NCBI GenBank assembly: GCA_002494885.1
Contig: DACV01000007.1
Location: 278,628 to 342,627, forward strand
Direction: 5' to 3'
From: Methanobacterium sp. UBA44
GTDB lineage: Archaea; Methanobacteriota; Methanobacteria; Methanobacteriales; Methanobacteriaceae
Length of the DNA: 64,000 nucleotides
In this document: positions 53,491 through 62,967 of the stretch, piece by piece
Layout of the letters: each line of letters starts with the position of its first letter
How positions within the stretch are numbered: position 1 is the stretch's first letter
Translations under genes and position numbers: made by a program
Notes under the pieces: model-generated
The model's input: only the letters and a program-made list of their open reading frames with translations
Database searches by the model: none
What the model was told of the DNA's origin: nothing

Positions 53491-53634
53491 TTACCAGCCA
53501 TCATTATCTATTATTTTTCTAAATACATTTCCACAAGTACCACAAATCCACTGATCTTCAACATAGAACCCGGTAAGGTATCTTCCCAGGAGATGTATTT
53601 TTTCTTCATGTTCACATTTTGGACATTCTACCAT
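53491..53634 (-). CDS. 47-residue zinc-ribbon protein
   Basis: A short gene between rtcB and archease: VECPKCEHEE, a Tyr/Phe-rich turn, then WICGTCGNVFRK. The four cysteines (two CxxC) form a zinc ribbon. ATG 53634 follows GGGGGAT. Not recognised as a named family. Its place between the ligase and its activator suggests an RNA or translation link, which is inference. Confidence 0.75.
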   Translation of the reverse strand: MVECPKCEHEEKIHLLGRYLTGFYVEDQWICGTCGNVFRKIIDNDGW

Positions 53635-53885
53635 TTAATCCCCCTATTTACTGATAATTAGTATAGTAATATTATTAATTATTAATATGTTATTATTGTA
53701 TTAAAATCTTTTCATTTCTTTAAAATTATTAATATTAAATCAAAAAGTAAAAAAAACGTGAAAAGGCTATTTTTAAATTTAAGGGTTAATTATAGACCTT
53801 AATAAAGAAAAAGAATGAAGTAAAATGTCTTTATGTTTTTAAAAACCCCATTTTCATGAGGCAATAAATAAATAAAAGTAAAAAA

Positions 53886-54326
53886 TTATATATCAAGTAT
53901 TACTTTTACCATAAATGGATTTTCATTATTAATTTCCATTAAATGAAAAGTGACTGCCTTAACTTCAGCCCTGCTCTCATGTATTGATGGATCAAATTCT
54001 TCACCACATGCTATTCCTTTTAAAACATATCCATCATTTTCTTTTTCTATTTTAACTTTGAATTTAGAAAATACTAAAAACTCTGAATCTAAAATTACCA
54101 GAAATTCAGAAAGCCAATCATAAAGAAGTGCATATTCATCTTCAGACATTATTTCAATCTTTTTTTGTATTCTGGGCTTTACTTCTGATGTGTCAGTCAT
54201 TACTTCAAACATTGCAAGGGCCGCGTTTTCAAATGCATGTTCTAACGTATTTCCATAGGCCTTATAACCTACATCTGCTGTAACATCAAAAAATTCGAAT
54301 TTTTTGTATTCTTTATTCATTTTCAC
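53886..54326 (-). CDS. archease (RtcB activator)
   Basis: 146 residues. EFFDVTADVGYKAYG at the N-terminus provides the metal-binding Asp residues, DEYALLYDWLSEFL and the VKAVTFHLM segment near the C-terminus complete the archease signature. It helps RtcB make the histidine-GMP intermediate and allows multiple turnover. GTG 54326 has GGAG seven bases upstream; ATG 54320 is an alternative. Same strand as rtcB and downstream of VAT. Confidence 0.95.
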   Translation of the reverse strand: MKMNKEYKKFEFFDVTADVGYKAYGNTLEHAFENAALAMFEVMTDTSEVKPRIQKKIEIMSEDEYALLYDWLSEFLVILDSEFLVFSKFKVKIEKENDGYVLKGIACGEEFDPSIHESRAEVKAVTFHLMEINNENPFMVKVILDI

Positions 54327-54393
54327 TTTATAACTCCATTTTAGGAAATTTATGTATTCACAGAATAGATATTATCTTTAATCAAAGAACTAA

Positions 54394-56679
54394 TTATGCT
54401 ATTTCCCTCGGAAACTCTTCATGCGCTTTTCTAGCCTCTAATCCTCTGCCAAGTCTCCTTGCAACCTCTTCATAGTATTCATTAGTCTGGGGTGTTGTTG
54501 AAGGGTTGATTTTGGCTAATGCTTCTTCAAAATGCCTTTTTGAAACTTTTTGTATCTTAATATCCTCATGCAATGCAATCATACCCGCCTTTCTGCATAA
54601 CGCCCCTATATCTGCCCCAGAATATCCTTCTGTCCTCTTTGAAAGATCTTTAATGTTTACATCTTCATCAAGAGCCATATCTTTAACATGAACCTTCAAG
54701 ATTTCAAGACGTGTCTTTTCATCTGGAGGAGGTACCAGAACAATTTCATCGAATCTTCCAGGTCGAAGTAATGCTGCATCAATTAAATCGGGCCTGTTAG
54801 TGGCCCCAATAACAACGACTCCCCTTAACTCTTCAAGTCCATCCATTTCAGAAAGTAGAGTATTTACCATACGCTCAACAACCCTTGGCTCTCCTATTCC
54901 AGATCCCCTCATAGGAGCTATAGCATCTATTTCATCGAAAAACACTATGCATGGAGATGCCTGCTTTGCTTTTTTAAATATTTCAGCTATTTTCCTTTCA
55001 GACTCTCCAAACCATTTACTTAAAATTTCTGAGCCTTTAACACTTATAAAGTTTGCTTTAGATTCTGTTGCGACTGCCTTAGAAAGCATGGTCTTACCTG
55101 TCCCTGGAGGCCCAAATAAAAGAATTCCCTTTGATGGATGAATACCAATACGTCTGAAATCTTCACTGTGATTTAAAGGCCATTCCACAACCTCTTTTAA
55201 TGTTTCTTTTAATTCTTCAAGTCCCCCTATATCATCCCACCTGATATCTGGAACTTCAATAAACACTTCACGAAGTGCAGAAGGACTTATTGATTTTAAT
55301 GCTTCCATAAAATCATCATTGGTTACAAAAAGTCTTTCTAAAATTTCCCTTGGAATTGTCTGCTCTTCAAGATCAATATCTGGTAATATTCTTCTTAAGG
55401 CGTTCATTGCAGATTCACGGCTTAATGCAGCTAAATCAGCCCCTACAAAACCATGGGTAATGTCTGCAATTTCGTTCATGTCCACATCCTCTTCAAGAGG
55501 CATTCCCCTTGTGTGTATCTGTAGAATTTCATGTCTTCCCTCTCGATCTGGAACTCTGAGTTCTATTTCCCTATCAAACCTTCCAGGTCTTCTTAAAGCA
55601 GGATCAAGCGCATCGGGCCTGTTGGTTGCACCAATAACTATAACCTTTCCTCTTTCTTTTAATCCATCCATTAGGGCCAGTATTTGAGCTACTACTCGCC
55701 TTTCTACTTCGCCGGTAACTTCCTCCCTTTTAGGGGCAATTGCATCTATCTCATCAATAAATATTACAGTTGGCGCGTTTTCTTCAGCTTCTTTAAATAG
55801 TTCCCTGATTTTCTTTTCTGCTTCCCCCACATATTTACTCATTACTTCAGGCCCGTTTATCGCTACAAAATTTGAACCGCTTTCATTTGCCACTGCTTTT
55901 GCAAGAAGGGTTTTGCCGGTACCTGGAGCTCCATGTAACAGAACTCCTCGCGGTGGATCAATACCAAGCCTATCAAATATCTCAGGATGCCTTAGCGGAA
56001 GCTCAATCATCTCTCTTACTTTGAAAATTTCCTGTTTTAATCCTCCAACATCATCATATGTAACATCTGGAACCTTTTTTTCAATAATTTCCACTGCTTC
56101 AGGCCTGATTTCTATTTCTGTTATATCATCTATTCTTACAATTCCAGCGGGATTGGTTGATACTATTGAAAATTTAATTTCACCAAGTGAAAAAGGAGTA
56201 CCAGCCTCAAAAAATTCTCTGAAAATTTTTTCACTGGTTGGAAACTCTTTAAATGTCTCTCTAGTTCTCCTTGGAGATAGTAAAGACATTACATCTCCTC
56301 TCGTAACTGCCCTTCCAATTATATTCCTTTTTATTATGTCTCCTGAAGCCATTATCCTTATTCCTTTTGTTGCAGGAGCCATGACAACTTTTCTTGCGAC
56401 CCTTATTTCTATATGTCTTAAAGAAACTGTTTCGCCTATGGATGTACCTGCATTTGACCTTGTGAGACCATCCATTCTTACTATTTCAAGTCCCACATCT
56501 GCAGGATATGCCTGACCTACAATAGCCCCTGTGGTCCTTTTACCAATGATTTCAATAATATCACCAGGCTTAACACCTATTTTTTCAAGTAATTCCCTAT
56601 CAATCCTTATAATACCTTTCCCAACATCTTGCTGTAGTGCTTCGGCAACTCTAAGCTCAATTTCATGACTTTCAGGCAT
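54394..56679 (-). CDS. VAT/Cdc48-type AAA+ unfoldase
   Basis: 761 residues. N domain 1-200 (double-psi barrel VAEALQQDVGKGIIRID), D1 with Walker A GAPGTGKT (250-257) and pore loop KYVGE (282-286), D2 with GPPGTGKT (523-530) and pore loop KWFGE (555-559). Hexameric unfoldase that feeds substrates to the proteasome. The tail ends EFPREIA without an HbYX proteasome-docking motif. The start is ATG 56679 after GGGGGAG; upstream codons to 56886 are only an open frame. All ATPase motifs in both rings are intact. Confidence 0.96.
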   Translation of the reverse strand: MPESHEIELRVAEALQQDVGKGIIRIDRELLEKIGVKPGDIIEIIGKRTTGAIVGQAYPADVGLEIVRMDGLTRSNAGTSIGETVSLRHIEIRVARKVVMAPATKGIRIMASGDIIKRNIIGRAVTRGDVMSLLSPRRTRETFKEFPTSEKIFREFFEAGTPFSLGEIKFSIVSTNPAGIVRIDDITEIEIRPEAVEIIEKKVPDVTYDDVGGLKQEIFKVREMIELPLRHPEIFDRLGIDPPRGVLLHGAPGTGKTLLAKAVANESGSNFVAINGPEVMSKYVGEAEKKIRELFKEAEENAPTVIFIDEIDAIAPKREEVTGEVERRVVAQILALMDGLKERGKVIVIGATNRPDALDPALRRPGRFDREIELRVPDREGRHEILQIHTRGMPLEEDVDMNEIADITHGFVGADLAALSRESAMNALRRILPDIDLEEQTIPREILERLFVTNDDFMEALKSISPSALREVFIEVPDIRWDDIGGLEELKETLKEVVEWPLNHSEDFRRIGIHPSKGILLFGPPGTGKTMLSKAVATESKANFISVKGSEILSKWFGESERKIAEIFKKAKQASPCIVFFDEIDAIAPMRGSGIGEPRVVERMVNTLLSEMDGLEELRGVVVIGATNRPDLIDAALLRPGRFDEIVLVPPPDEKTRLEILKVHVKDMALDEDVNIKDLSKRTEGYSGADIGALCRKAGMIALHEDIKIQKVSKRHFEEALAKINPSTTPQTNEYYEEVARRLGRGLEARKAHEEFPREIA

Positions 56680-56836
56680 TAATTCTCCCCCATAAGTGAA
56701 ATAAATAAAAGAATAATATATAGTATTATCTATTTTAATAAGTTGATATAATTTTTGGAACTGATTACTTTTCATGTGCTCTCTATCTCTTTCTTTAAGT
56801 ACCTTGATTATCAGGATAGTAATAGGAAGTGATAAT

Positions 56837-57010
56837 ATGTTAAAAACCCGTAGAAATGTTTCAGATCTTAGAAAAAGGCAAAGCATTGTTAACCTAGAGC
56901 AAATTAACCTTCATTCATGTGCTATGCTGGGGATAATCCTGACTTTCTTAGTTATTAGTATTTTATGCGTTGCTGCTTACCCCAATTCAAATATACCTGC
57001 AAATATTTAA
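56837..57010 (+). CDS. 57-residue membrane protein convergent with cdc6
   Basis: ATG 56837 follows GGAAGTGATAAT. A basic N-half (KTRRNVSDLRKRQSI) leads into one membrane helix (MLGIILTFLVISILCVAA) and a short polar end. Topology by the positive-inside rule: N-terminus in the cytosol. Its TAA (57008-57010) overlaps the cdc6 stop on the other strand. Not recognised. The ribosome site and the clean topology make it likely real. Confidence 0.6.
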   Translation: MLKTRRNVSDLRKRQSIVNLEQINLHSCAMLGIILTFLVISILCVAAYPNSNIPANI

Positions 57011-58131
57011 AGAGGATTCATGCATTTTTGGATTTCTTCTGGATCAAATCTCAATATTACAATCCTTGAATTCCCTTTAACGCCTTTTCCTGTAAAATTA
57101 GTATCAACAAGCCTTAAAAACTCAAGTTTGTTTAAAATACGGTTAAAAGATGCATAGCTGGAGTTAATCTTTTTATTGAAGGCATTATAAAGATCTCCGG
57201 CAGTAAGATCATTATCTGATTGCCTTATAATGTCTAAAAGTACCCTTTCATCATCAGATAATGATTTTAAAGTATATGTTAAATTTATTGAACCTGTACT
57301 TTTAAGTGCTTCTTCTATATGTTTTTTTTCTATTGTCTTTGAAGCATCAGCTTCAGCCAGATTTCCACTTATCCTCAAAAGGTCGATTCCAACTCTTAAG
57401 TCCCCACTGGATGATGCATATTCTGTAATTTCATCTAATAAATCATCTGAAATTACATCGTTGTAAAATCCAATTTTAACTCTTTCTTTTAATATGTTTC
57501 CCATTTCTTCTTTATTATATGGATTAAATATAATTTCTTGAGGAATAAATATGGAGTTGACATTTTTATCCAGAATGAATCTGAATTCAATATCTGATAA
57601 AATAGCAAAAACTCCTGTTTTAACGCCTTCAAATGCTTCATGAGCACGCAAAATATCATAAAATATCTTGTTTGCATTTTTACTGTAAAATAGATTGTTA
57701 ATATCATCTAAAGCCACAACAAGCGATTGATCATGGCTTGAAAGATGCTGCATAATGTTCTGGTAAATACGTGAAAATGGAACTCCTGTTTCTGGAGGTG
57801 TATGTCCAAAAATCTTCTGATAAATCTGTGAAAATATGCCAAAACGAGTAGTATGAAGTTGACAGTTAATATAAACACATATGACTTTACTGGATGTCTT
57901 CTCAACCATTTCAAATATTTTTTTTATTGCTGTAGTTTTCCCTGTTGCACATGACCCCAGTACCACTGCATTAACTGGTCTTCCGTTTCGGAGGGCAGGA
58001 CGGATGCAAATTGCAAGTGCTTCCATCTGAGATTTTCTGTGGGGAAAATGTTCTGGAATATAATCTGGATTAAATGCCTCTATATTTTTAAACAGAGTTT
58101 CATCATAAAGAAGGATGTCATCAATATCCAT
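57007..58131 (-). CDS. cdc6: Orc1/Cdc6 replication initiator
   Basis: 374 residues, AAA+ plus winged helix. Walker A GSCATGKTT is at 59-67, Walker B LVVALDDINN has Asp142-Asp143, and a C-terminal wHTH runs from about 290. It binds origins and loads MCM. Methanobacteriales often carry two Cdc6 paralogues; this one is not tied to a visible origin: the 120 bp upstream shows no repeated ORB-like motif, only one pair GTTTCAG/CTGAAAC about 100 bp apart. Confidence 0.93.
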   Translation of the reverse strand: MDIDDILLYDETLFKNIEAFNPDYIPEHFPHRKSQMEALAICIRPALRNGRPVNAVVLGSCATGKTTAIKKIFEMVEKTSSKVICVYINCQLHTTRFGIFSQIYQKIFGHTPPETGVPFSRIYQNIMQHLSSHDQSLVVALDDINNLFYSKNANKIFYDILRAHEAFEGVKTGVFAILSDIEFRFILDKNVNSIFIPQEIIFNPYNKEEMGNILKERVKIGFYNDVISDDLLDEITEYASSSGDLRVGIDLLRISGNLAEADASKTIEKKHIEEALKSTGSINLTYTLKSLSDDERVLLDIIRQSDNDLTAGDLYNAFNKKINSSYASFNRILNKLEFLRLVDTNFTGKGVKGNSRIVILRFDPEEIQKCMNPL

Positions 58132-58253
58132 ACTATATGGTTTCAGTCTTTTGAACTATAAATATATGTGGTAACTCAAATATAGTATTTAAATTTGCTT
58201 ATTTTTTAATAATAAACAAATTTTTTCCACTACCTATCTGAAACTCCACTTAT

Positions 58254-58604
58254 CTACTCCTGGGCGTGTTCCATTCCCATTTTAATAAAATTAATAACGT
58301 GCTCATCTGAAACAAAGTACCGTGCCATTTTACCCTCTTTTTTAAAACTAACCATATTTTTATCTCTCAAAACTCTCAACTGATGTGAAATTGCAGACTG
58401 GCTCATATCAAGTAATGATGCCAGATCACAGACACACAGATCCTTTATTGATAATGCATACAATATTTTAAGCCTAGTAGGGTCACTGATGGTTTTAAAT
58501 ACGTCTGTTGTCTTTAAAATTATTCCTTCTTCCAGCATTTTAGATTTAATTTCTTTTACTGCTTCTTCATCAGGTTCTTCTATATCACAGGCATCATCTT
58601 TCAT
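58254..58604 (-). CDS. ArsR-family metal-responsive repressor
   Basis: 116 residues. wHTH at about 57-82 with DLCVCDLA, in which Cys57 and Cys59 form the metal-thiolate site of ArsR/CadC proteins; Cys6 near the N-terminus could be a third ligand as in CadC. Binding of soft metal or metalloid would release DNA. An imperfect palindrome abuts the start codon, so it is probably autoregulated. No efflux gene is adjacent; the divergent gene encodes the Trp-rich protein at 58867. Confidence 0.9.
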   Translation of the reverse strand: MKDDACDIEEPDEEAVKEIKSKMLEEGIILKTTDVFKTISDPTRLKILYALSIKDLCVCDLASLLDMSQSAISHQLRVLRDKNMVSFKKEGKMARYFVSDEHVINFIKMGMEHAQE

Positions 58605-58605
58605 G

Positions 58606-58619
58606 TGAATAATTGTTCA
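58606..58619. promoter_or_regulatory. ArsR operator candidate
   Basis: TGAATAATTGTTCA, symmetric but for one base pair (T/G), begins one base from the ArsR start codon. It resembles the TGAA...TTCA core of ArsR/SmtB operators. Binding is inferred from position and symmetry. Confidence 0.5.
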
Positions 58620-58866
58620 TTTGATTAATTATAAATTTTACTGTAAATGCATTCAAAGTTTCCTGATATTAAAAAATAGGTAAGGCATCGTATATCATCA
58701 TATTCTTTTTTAAAAGATTTAGAGTTGAATAGAATTTATTAAGGTATTTATATTGGATTAAATAATTAATCCCTAAAATACTTTAATAATAATATTCTAA
58801 TTATTATTATAAAAGGAATAAAAGAACATATAAAAACATTTGATTAACCATCAGGAGGCCGTAAAT

Positions 58867-59142
58867 ATGAAAGAATGGAAGCATGAAGAAGGAAACTGGG
58901 AAAAATACTGGAAAAAACACTGGGATAAAAAATGGGGAGAAGAAGGACAAAAACAGGGGGCCAAATATCAGGAAATGGGAAAAATAATGAATAAACTTGG
59001 AGAAACCCAATTTAAAGCAGCGAAGCTTGTAATGGAACTTGCAACTAAAAAAAGCGATGCTGAATTCGAAAGAGAAACAAAAGACTTAGAAAAGAGGATA
59101 AAAGCTCTGAATGATAATATAGACTTGATGTTAAAGAAATAA
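58867..59142 (+). CDS. small Trp-rich, helical protein
   Basis: 91 residues. The first 25 carry five Trp among charged residues (KEWKHEEGNWEKYWKK, W, KKWGEE), then amphipathic helices likely to form a coiled coil to the end. No Cys, no membrane segment. ATG 58867 follows AGGAGG. Not recognised. It is divergent from the ArsR gene with 262 bp between; control by ArsR is possible. Confidence 0.65.
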   Translation: MKEWKHEEGNWEKYWKKHWDKKWGEEGQKQGAKYQEMGKIMNKLGETQFKAAKLVMELATKKSDAEFERETKDLEKRIKALNDNIDLMLKK

Positions 59143-59237
59143 AATGAATATCAGCTACATTCTGTTTAAAAATATTTACAGTATTCACATTAATATTTTC
59201 TTAATTTAAGATAATTAGAACTTAATAAAGCTCAGCT

Positions 59238-59450
59238 TCAGCCATATACAGTAGGTTCCGGATTAAGTTCGCTATTCTCTGATTCAATGCTGAATACTTG
59301 CCCTACGCTATATCCGGGTATACCCGGACTTTTATTTTGGGCATTTCCACCAGTATTATTTTGAGTATTATTCTGGATTGTGGCACATCCTGAAATAAAT
59401 ACTGTACCTAAAAGCAGCATTAAAGCCAGTACAATAGTTATTTTCTTCAT
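59238..59450 (-). CDS. small lipoprotein
   Basis: 70 residues. A signal peptide runs to the lipobox FISGC, so Cys22 would be the lipid anchor. The mature part is Asn/Gly/Ser-rich and ends with Pro-Glu-Pro-Thr, without a recognisable domain. Predicted to be on the outer face of the membrane. Unrecognised family. Confidence 0.7.
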   Translation of the reverse strand: MKKITIVLALMLLLGTVFISGCATIQNNTQNNTGGNAQNKSPGIPGYSVGQVFSIESENSELNPEPTVYG

Positions 59451-59514
59451 TTTTAACCTCGCACTTTTAAATAATTAATATTTAATAAATGACCAATAAT
59501 TCTTATAATGGCAT

Positions 59515-59865
59515 TTATTTAAAATCTACCAGTATTTTTCCTCCTTCAATCTTAACATCATAAGTCTTTAAAGGTCTTGGTGATCTTAGTATTTTGCCTA
59601 ATGATAATTTTAGTCCAGTCCAGTCTGTCCAACGAATATTGTGGCCATCTGTAAGGTCAAATTGGCTGTGATGTCTCGGGCATGTCACAACTGTACCTTC
59701 AAGCTTACCCATTGATAGGTTGCCTCCCATATGCGGGCAACGATTATCTGAGCAGTAATAATCATCTCCAACCTGAGCTATCATTAATTCATGGTCATTC
59801 ACTTTGACCATTTTCATATTACCATCTGTCAATTCATCTGTTGTAGCAATTTCTACAAAACTCAT
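59515..59865 (-). CDS. Rieske [2Fe-2S] ferredoxin
   Basis: 116 residues. Rieske ligands are Cys43-x-His45 (RCPHMGG) and Cys62-x-x-His65 (CPRHHSQF), the NirD-like spacing of a soluble Rieske protein. No membrane segment, so it is a cytosolic electron carrier, perhaps to an oxygenase-like or reductase partner that is not adjacent. It lies between the lipoprotein and UbiA genes. Confidence 0.93.
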   Translation of the reverse strand: MSFVEIATTDELTDGNMKMVKVNDHELMIAQVGDDYYCSDNRCPHMGGNLSMGKLEGTVVTCPRHHSQFDLTDGHNIRWTDWTGLKLSLGKILRSPRPLKTYDVKIEGGKILVDFK

Positions 59866-59940
59866 TTTACCACCACATTTAATTTATTATTTATAATTAA
59901 TACAATTTTATATTTTTTTTATGATTTATTATTTGAAAAC

Positions 59941-60873
59941 TTAAATTATAATATAAAATAAATAACAATCAATTAAAATTAAAGCAGCGAAAACTGTTGC
60001 AACGTTAATCGTGGCAAGTTTAGTGGCGGGTTTTTTCTCAACTGGTCTTTTAATTAATCCCATAATTGCCAAACTTAGAGGAAGTAATGAAATAAGTGCA
60101 AGTACTCTAAAATCTATCCTTGAAGGAAACATATTTGTGTAGGGAATAAGAAGGAATGAAATTGTGGATAAGAATCCAAAAATTGCAATCATTTTGAAAC
60201 CGAATTCACGCCCCCACGACACGATCCATGTGATTTTTCCCCCTAATTTATCTCCTTCCAAATCAGGAATTTCGACACCAACTGTAAATAATAACTGCAA
60301 AAAAAACAATGGTATGGCGAAAATAAAGAAATTAATATCTAATGTCCCCATCATCACGAAATATCCCATACTCGGCAATAAAAATCCGTTAAATCCGTTT
60401 GAAAACTCCCCAAGTTTTCGATAGGAAAGTTTAATTGGAGGAGCTGCATAAAACCACACTAAAAAATTCCCAAATGCAACAAATAACAGGAAATATATCG
60501 AATAGGAATAAATAAAGGTAAATAATGTTCCGACAATAAGAGATAAACATATAAACATTATAGATAGGTTTCTTGATATTCCCCTCAACTCTGGATTCCC
60601 AACAAGTATCCCGCTACCTCCAGTAAAAGGGGTCGGTTCACCATATTTATCCAATTCATAATCAAAATAATCATTACCATAATGAATAGCCATACTTGCC
60701 AGAAATAGAACCAAATAACCAAGGATAAATTTACTTAAAACGAATTCTCCACCTAATAAAATTGCAATAAATGCTCCAGCACAGAAATATAAAAATATTC
60801 CAAATGTAAATTGTGGCTTTCCAAGTTTAATGACTTTAAATAATTTTTTTCCATCATAACTAGTATTAAACAT
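59941..60873 (-). CDS. UbiA-family prenyltransferase
   Basis: 310 residues, about nine membrane helices. The first Asp-rich motif NDYFDYELD (67-75) and the second, VEIPDLEGD near 218, bind Mg-prenyl-diphosphate. UbiA enzymes attach polyprenyl chains to quinone, heme, digeranylgeranylglycerol or other acceptors. This one resembles the menaquinone-type MenA subgroup more than DGGGP synthase, yet methanobacteria lack menaquinone, so the acceptor is open. Confidence 0.88.
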   Translation of the reverse strand: MFNTSYDGKKLFKVIKLGKPQFTFGIFLYFCAGAFIAILLGGEFVLSKFILGYLVLFLASMAIHYGNDYFDYELDKYGEPTPFTGGSGILVGNPELRGISRNLSIMFICLSLIVGTLFTFIYSYSIYFLLFVAFGNFLVWFYAAPPIKLSYRKLGEFSNGFNGFLLPSMGYFVMMGTLDINFFIFAIPLFFLQLLFTVGVEIPDLEGDKLGGKITWIVSWGREFGFKMIAIFGFLSTISFLLIPYTNMFPSRIDFRVLALISLLPLSLAIMGLIKRPVEKKPATKLATINVATVFAALILIDCYLFYIII

Positions 60874-60959
60874 GAACTAAAATTTATTACTCTTTTCTTA
60901 TATTTTTTTCTTTTTATAGGCCTTAATAAAGTATGTACTAATCATTCCCAACCATATTT

Positions 60960-61709
60960 TTAAAGAATTGTATAATCAGTATCCATCACCCCATCTACCC
61001 TCTCCCCACCAGATATATTAAAAATTTTTACATCCTCATTTCTGGCTACCCATTCGATAAGTTCCACAGCAAATTTAAGCTTTTTTTGCTTTATTTTATC
61101 TGCTTCGGCTTCAAATGAGGCTAAATTAGGTCTTGAATATTTTGTAACAATTTTTCCAAAATCCATTCCTGCCAGAACTATGAATTCTGCTCCAAGTTCA
61201 ACTGCAAGGAATACACAGCGATCTCCATCTGTAAATCCCCCAAAATTATATACATTTTCCAGAGGAATACTCTGCGTGGTTCCTAAAATATTTTTAAGCT
61301 TAGGAACATAATTTTCTACATTTTCAATATTATTTCCATGGGCATGTAAAATTAAAATGGAACCTTTATGGTTACATTGAATTATATCATCCATTTTACC
61401 GTCTAAATCCGTTACAATGATATCAGGAATGATATTTTCCTCTAAAAGAGCTGTTGTCGCACCATCAGCAGCGATTGAAGTAAATTTATTAAGATTTAAT
61501 TCTTTTAATTCCATTATATTCCTTTTAAGAGATGGTCCGGCACCAAAAACAATTACTTTATTCTTTATTTCTATTTCATCTTTATTCAGACCATTATACT
61601 TTTTTAATAAATTATTTAATATTTTTGCAGACTTTTCATCGTCATTCTGGCTGAAACCAAACTCATCCAATATCCTCTTATACCATGAAAACCATATATC
61701 CAAATTCAT
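60960..61709 (-). CDS. mptE: 6-hydroxymethyl-7,8-dihydropterin pyrophosphokinase, archaeal type
   Basis: 249 residues of the DUF115 family. In Methanocaldococcus MptE adds pyrophosphate to 6-hydroxymethyl-dihydropterin in tetrahydromethanopterin synthesis. VIVFGAGPSLKRNI, IPDIIVTDLDGK and VLAGMDFGKI are diagnostic. ATG 61709 is preferred to codons further upstream, which run into the divergent promoter. Divergent from the class V aminotransferase, 70 bp between starts. A direct methanogen marker. Confidence 0.92.
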   Translation of the reverse strand: MNLDIWFSWYKRILDEFGFSQNDDEKSAKILNNLLKKYNGLNKDEIEIKNKVIVFGAGPSLKRNIMELKELNLNKFTSIAADGATTALLEENIIPDIIVTDLDGKMDDIIQCNHKGSILILHAHGNNIENVENYVPKLKNILGTTQSIPLENVYNFGGFTDGDRCVFLAVELGAEFIVLAGMDFGKIVTKYSRPNLASFEAEADKIKQKKLKFAVELIEWVARNEDVKIFNISGGERVDGVMDTDYTIL

Positions 61710-61779
61710 ATAAATGAGATATATCATACCAGATATAAGTAAAGTTGTTTTGTTACTTACACAATTAGGAGGATTAAAA

Positions 61780-62937
61780 ATGGAGGAAACCCTGTTGATG
61801 ATACCAGGACCTACAAAAGTAGCTCCCAGGGTATTAAAAGCCATGTCAGAGGCAATAATAAACCATAGAAGTGCTGAGTTTGCTGAAATTTTAACTGAAA
61901 CAAATGAAATGATGTCAGAAATTTTCCAGACAGATAATCCATCTTACACCATAACCGGTTCTGGAACAGCAGCCATGGAGGCCGCTGCTGGAAACATCCT
62001 GAATAAAGGAGATAAAATATTAAATATTGTGGGTGGAAAATTCGGTGAGAGGTTCATGCAAATAGCAAAAGCCCATGGAGGCGTTCCCATAGAACTTAAA
62101 GTAGAGTGGGGAACTGCAGTAAATCCAGAAGATGTTAAAAACATTTTAGATGAAAATGAAGACATTAAAGCGGTTACAATAGTTCATAATGAAACTTCAA
62201 CAGGAGTTACAAATCCTATTGAAGAAGTTGGAAATGTTCTTAAAGATTACGATGCATTATATGTTGTAGATACTGTTTCATCCCTTGGGGGAGATGATGT
62301 AGCTGTAGATGATTATAATATTGATATTTGCGTAACTGGTTCACAGAAATGTCTTGCTGCGCCACCAGGAATGGCTGCAGTCACAGTAAGTGATGATGCA
62401 TGGAACTGGATTGACAAAGTAGAATCAAGTTCATATTACCTTGATATAAGAAAATACAGAAAATATGCAAGTAATGAACCTTCAGAAACTCCATTTACTC
62501 CCTCCATATCCTTAATGTATGCTATGAGAGAAGCATTAGATGTAATTATGGAAGAAGGACTTGAAAGCAGAATAAAAAGGCATAAATTAGCTGCAGAAGC
62601 AACAAAAAACGGTGTAAAAGCCATCGGACTTGATTTATTTGCTGATGAAGAAGTTTCATCTGCAACTGTAACCGCCATCAATATGCCTGAAGATGTAACT
62701 GATAAAGACATGAGAGGTACAATGAGAGATAAATATGGAATTGTACTTGCTGGAGGTCAGGATCATCTAAAGGGTAACGTATTCAGAATAGGTCATATGG
62801 GAAATGTAACCTATAAAGATATTGTAACAACAATTTCTGCACTTGAAATGACCTTAAAAGGCCTTGGATTTGATGTTGAATTAGGGAAAGGTGTTGGAGC
62901 AGTAGCAGATACTTATCTTGCTTCAAAAAAATTCTAA
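61780..62937 (+). CDS. class V aminotransferase, aspartate aminotransferase-like
   Basis: 385 residues of PLP fold type I. MIPGPTKVAPRVL at the start, GSGTAAMEAA at 61-70 (PLP phosphate loop), VVDTVSSLGG at 162-171 and Lys190 in VTGSQKCLAAPPG, which binds PLP. The archaeal class V enzyme of Methanothermobacter is an aspartate aminotransferase; relatives act on serine, alanine and glyoxylate. GGAGGATTAAAA precedes ATG 61780. Divergent from mptE. Confidence 0.9.
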   Translation: MEETLLMIPGPTKVAPRVLKAMSEAIINHRSAEFAEILTETNEMMSEIFQTDNPSYTITGSGTAAMEAAAGNILNKGDKILNIVGGKFGERFMQIAKAHGGVPIELKVEWGTAVNPEDVKNILDENEDIKAVTIVHNETSTGVTNPIEEVGNVLKDYDALYVVDTVSSLGGDDVAVDDYNIDICVTGSQKCLAAPPGMAAVTVSDDAWNWIDKVESSSYYLDIRKYRKYASNEPSETPFTPSISLMYAMREALDVIMEEGLESRIKRHKLAAEATKNGVKAIGLDLFADEEVSSATVTAINMPEDVTDKDMRGTMRDKYGIVLAGGQDHLKGNVFRIGHMGNVTYKDIVTTISALEMTLKGLGFDVELGKGVGAVADTYLASKKF

Positions 62938-62967
62938 TCCTTTTATTTTATTATATAATAATTTTTT

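Noticed and set aside
56680..56886. N-terminal extension of VAT by 69 residues
   Set aside because: The extension is AT-rich spacer-like sequence without a ribosome site, while ATG 56679 has GGGGGAG and gives the standard N domain.
58132..58253. Replication origin upstream of cdc6
   Set aside because: Only one short inverted pair is present and no repeated ORB-like motif; the gap is too small for a typical origin.
61710..61844. Longer MptE start at 61844
   Set aside because: It would overlap the divergent aminotransferase gene and its ribosome site; ATG 61709 matches the family start.
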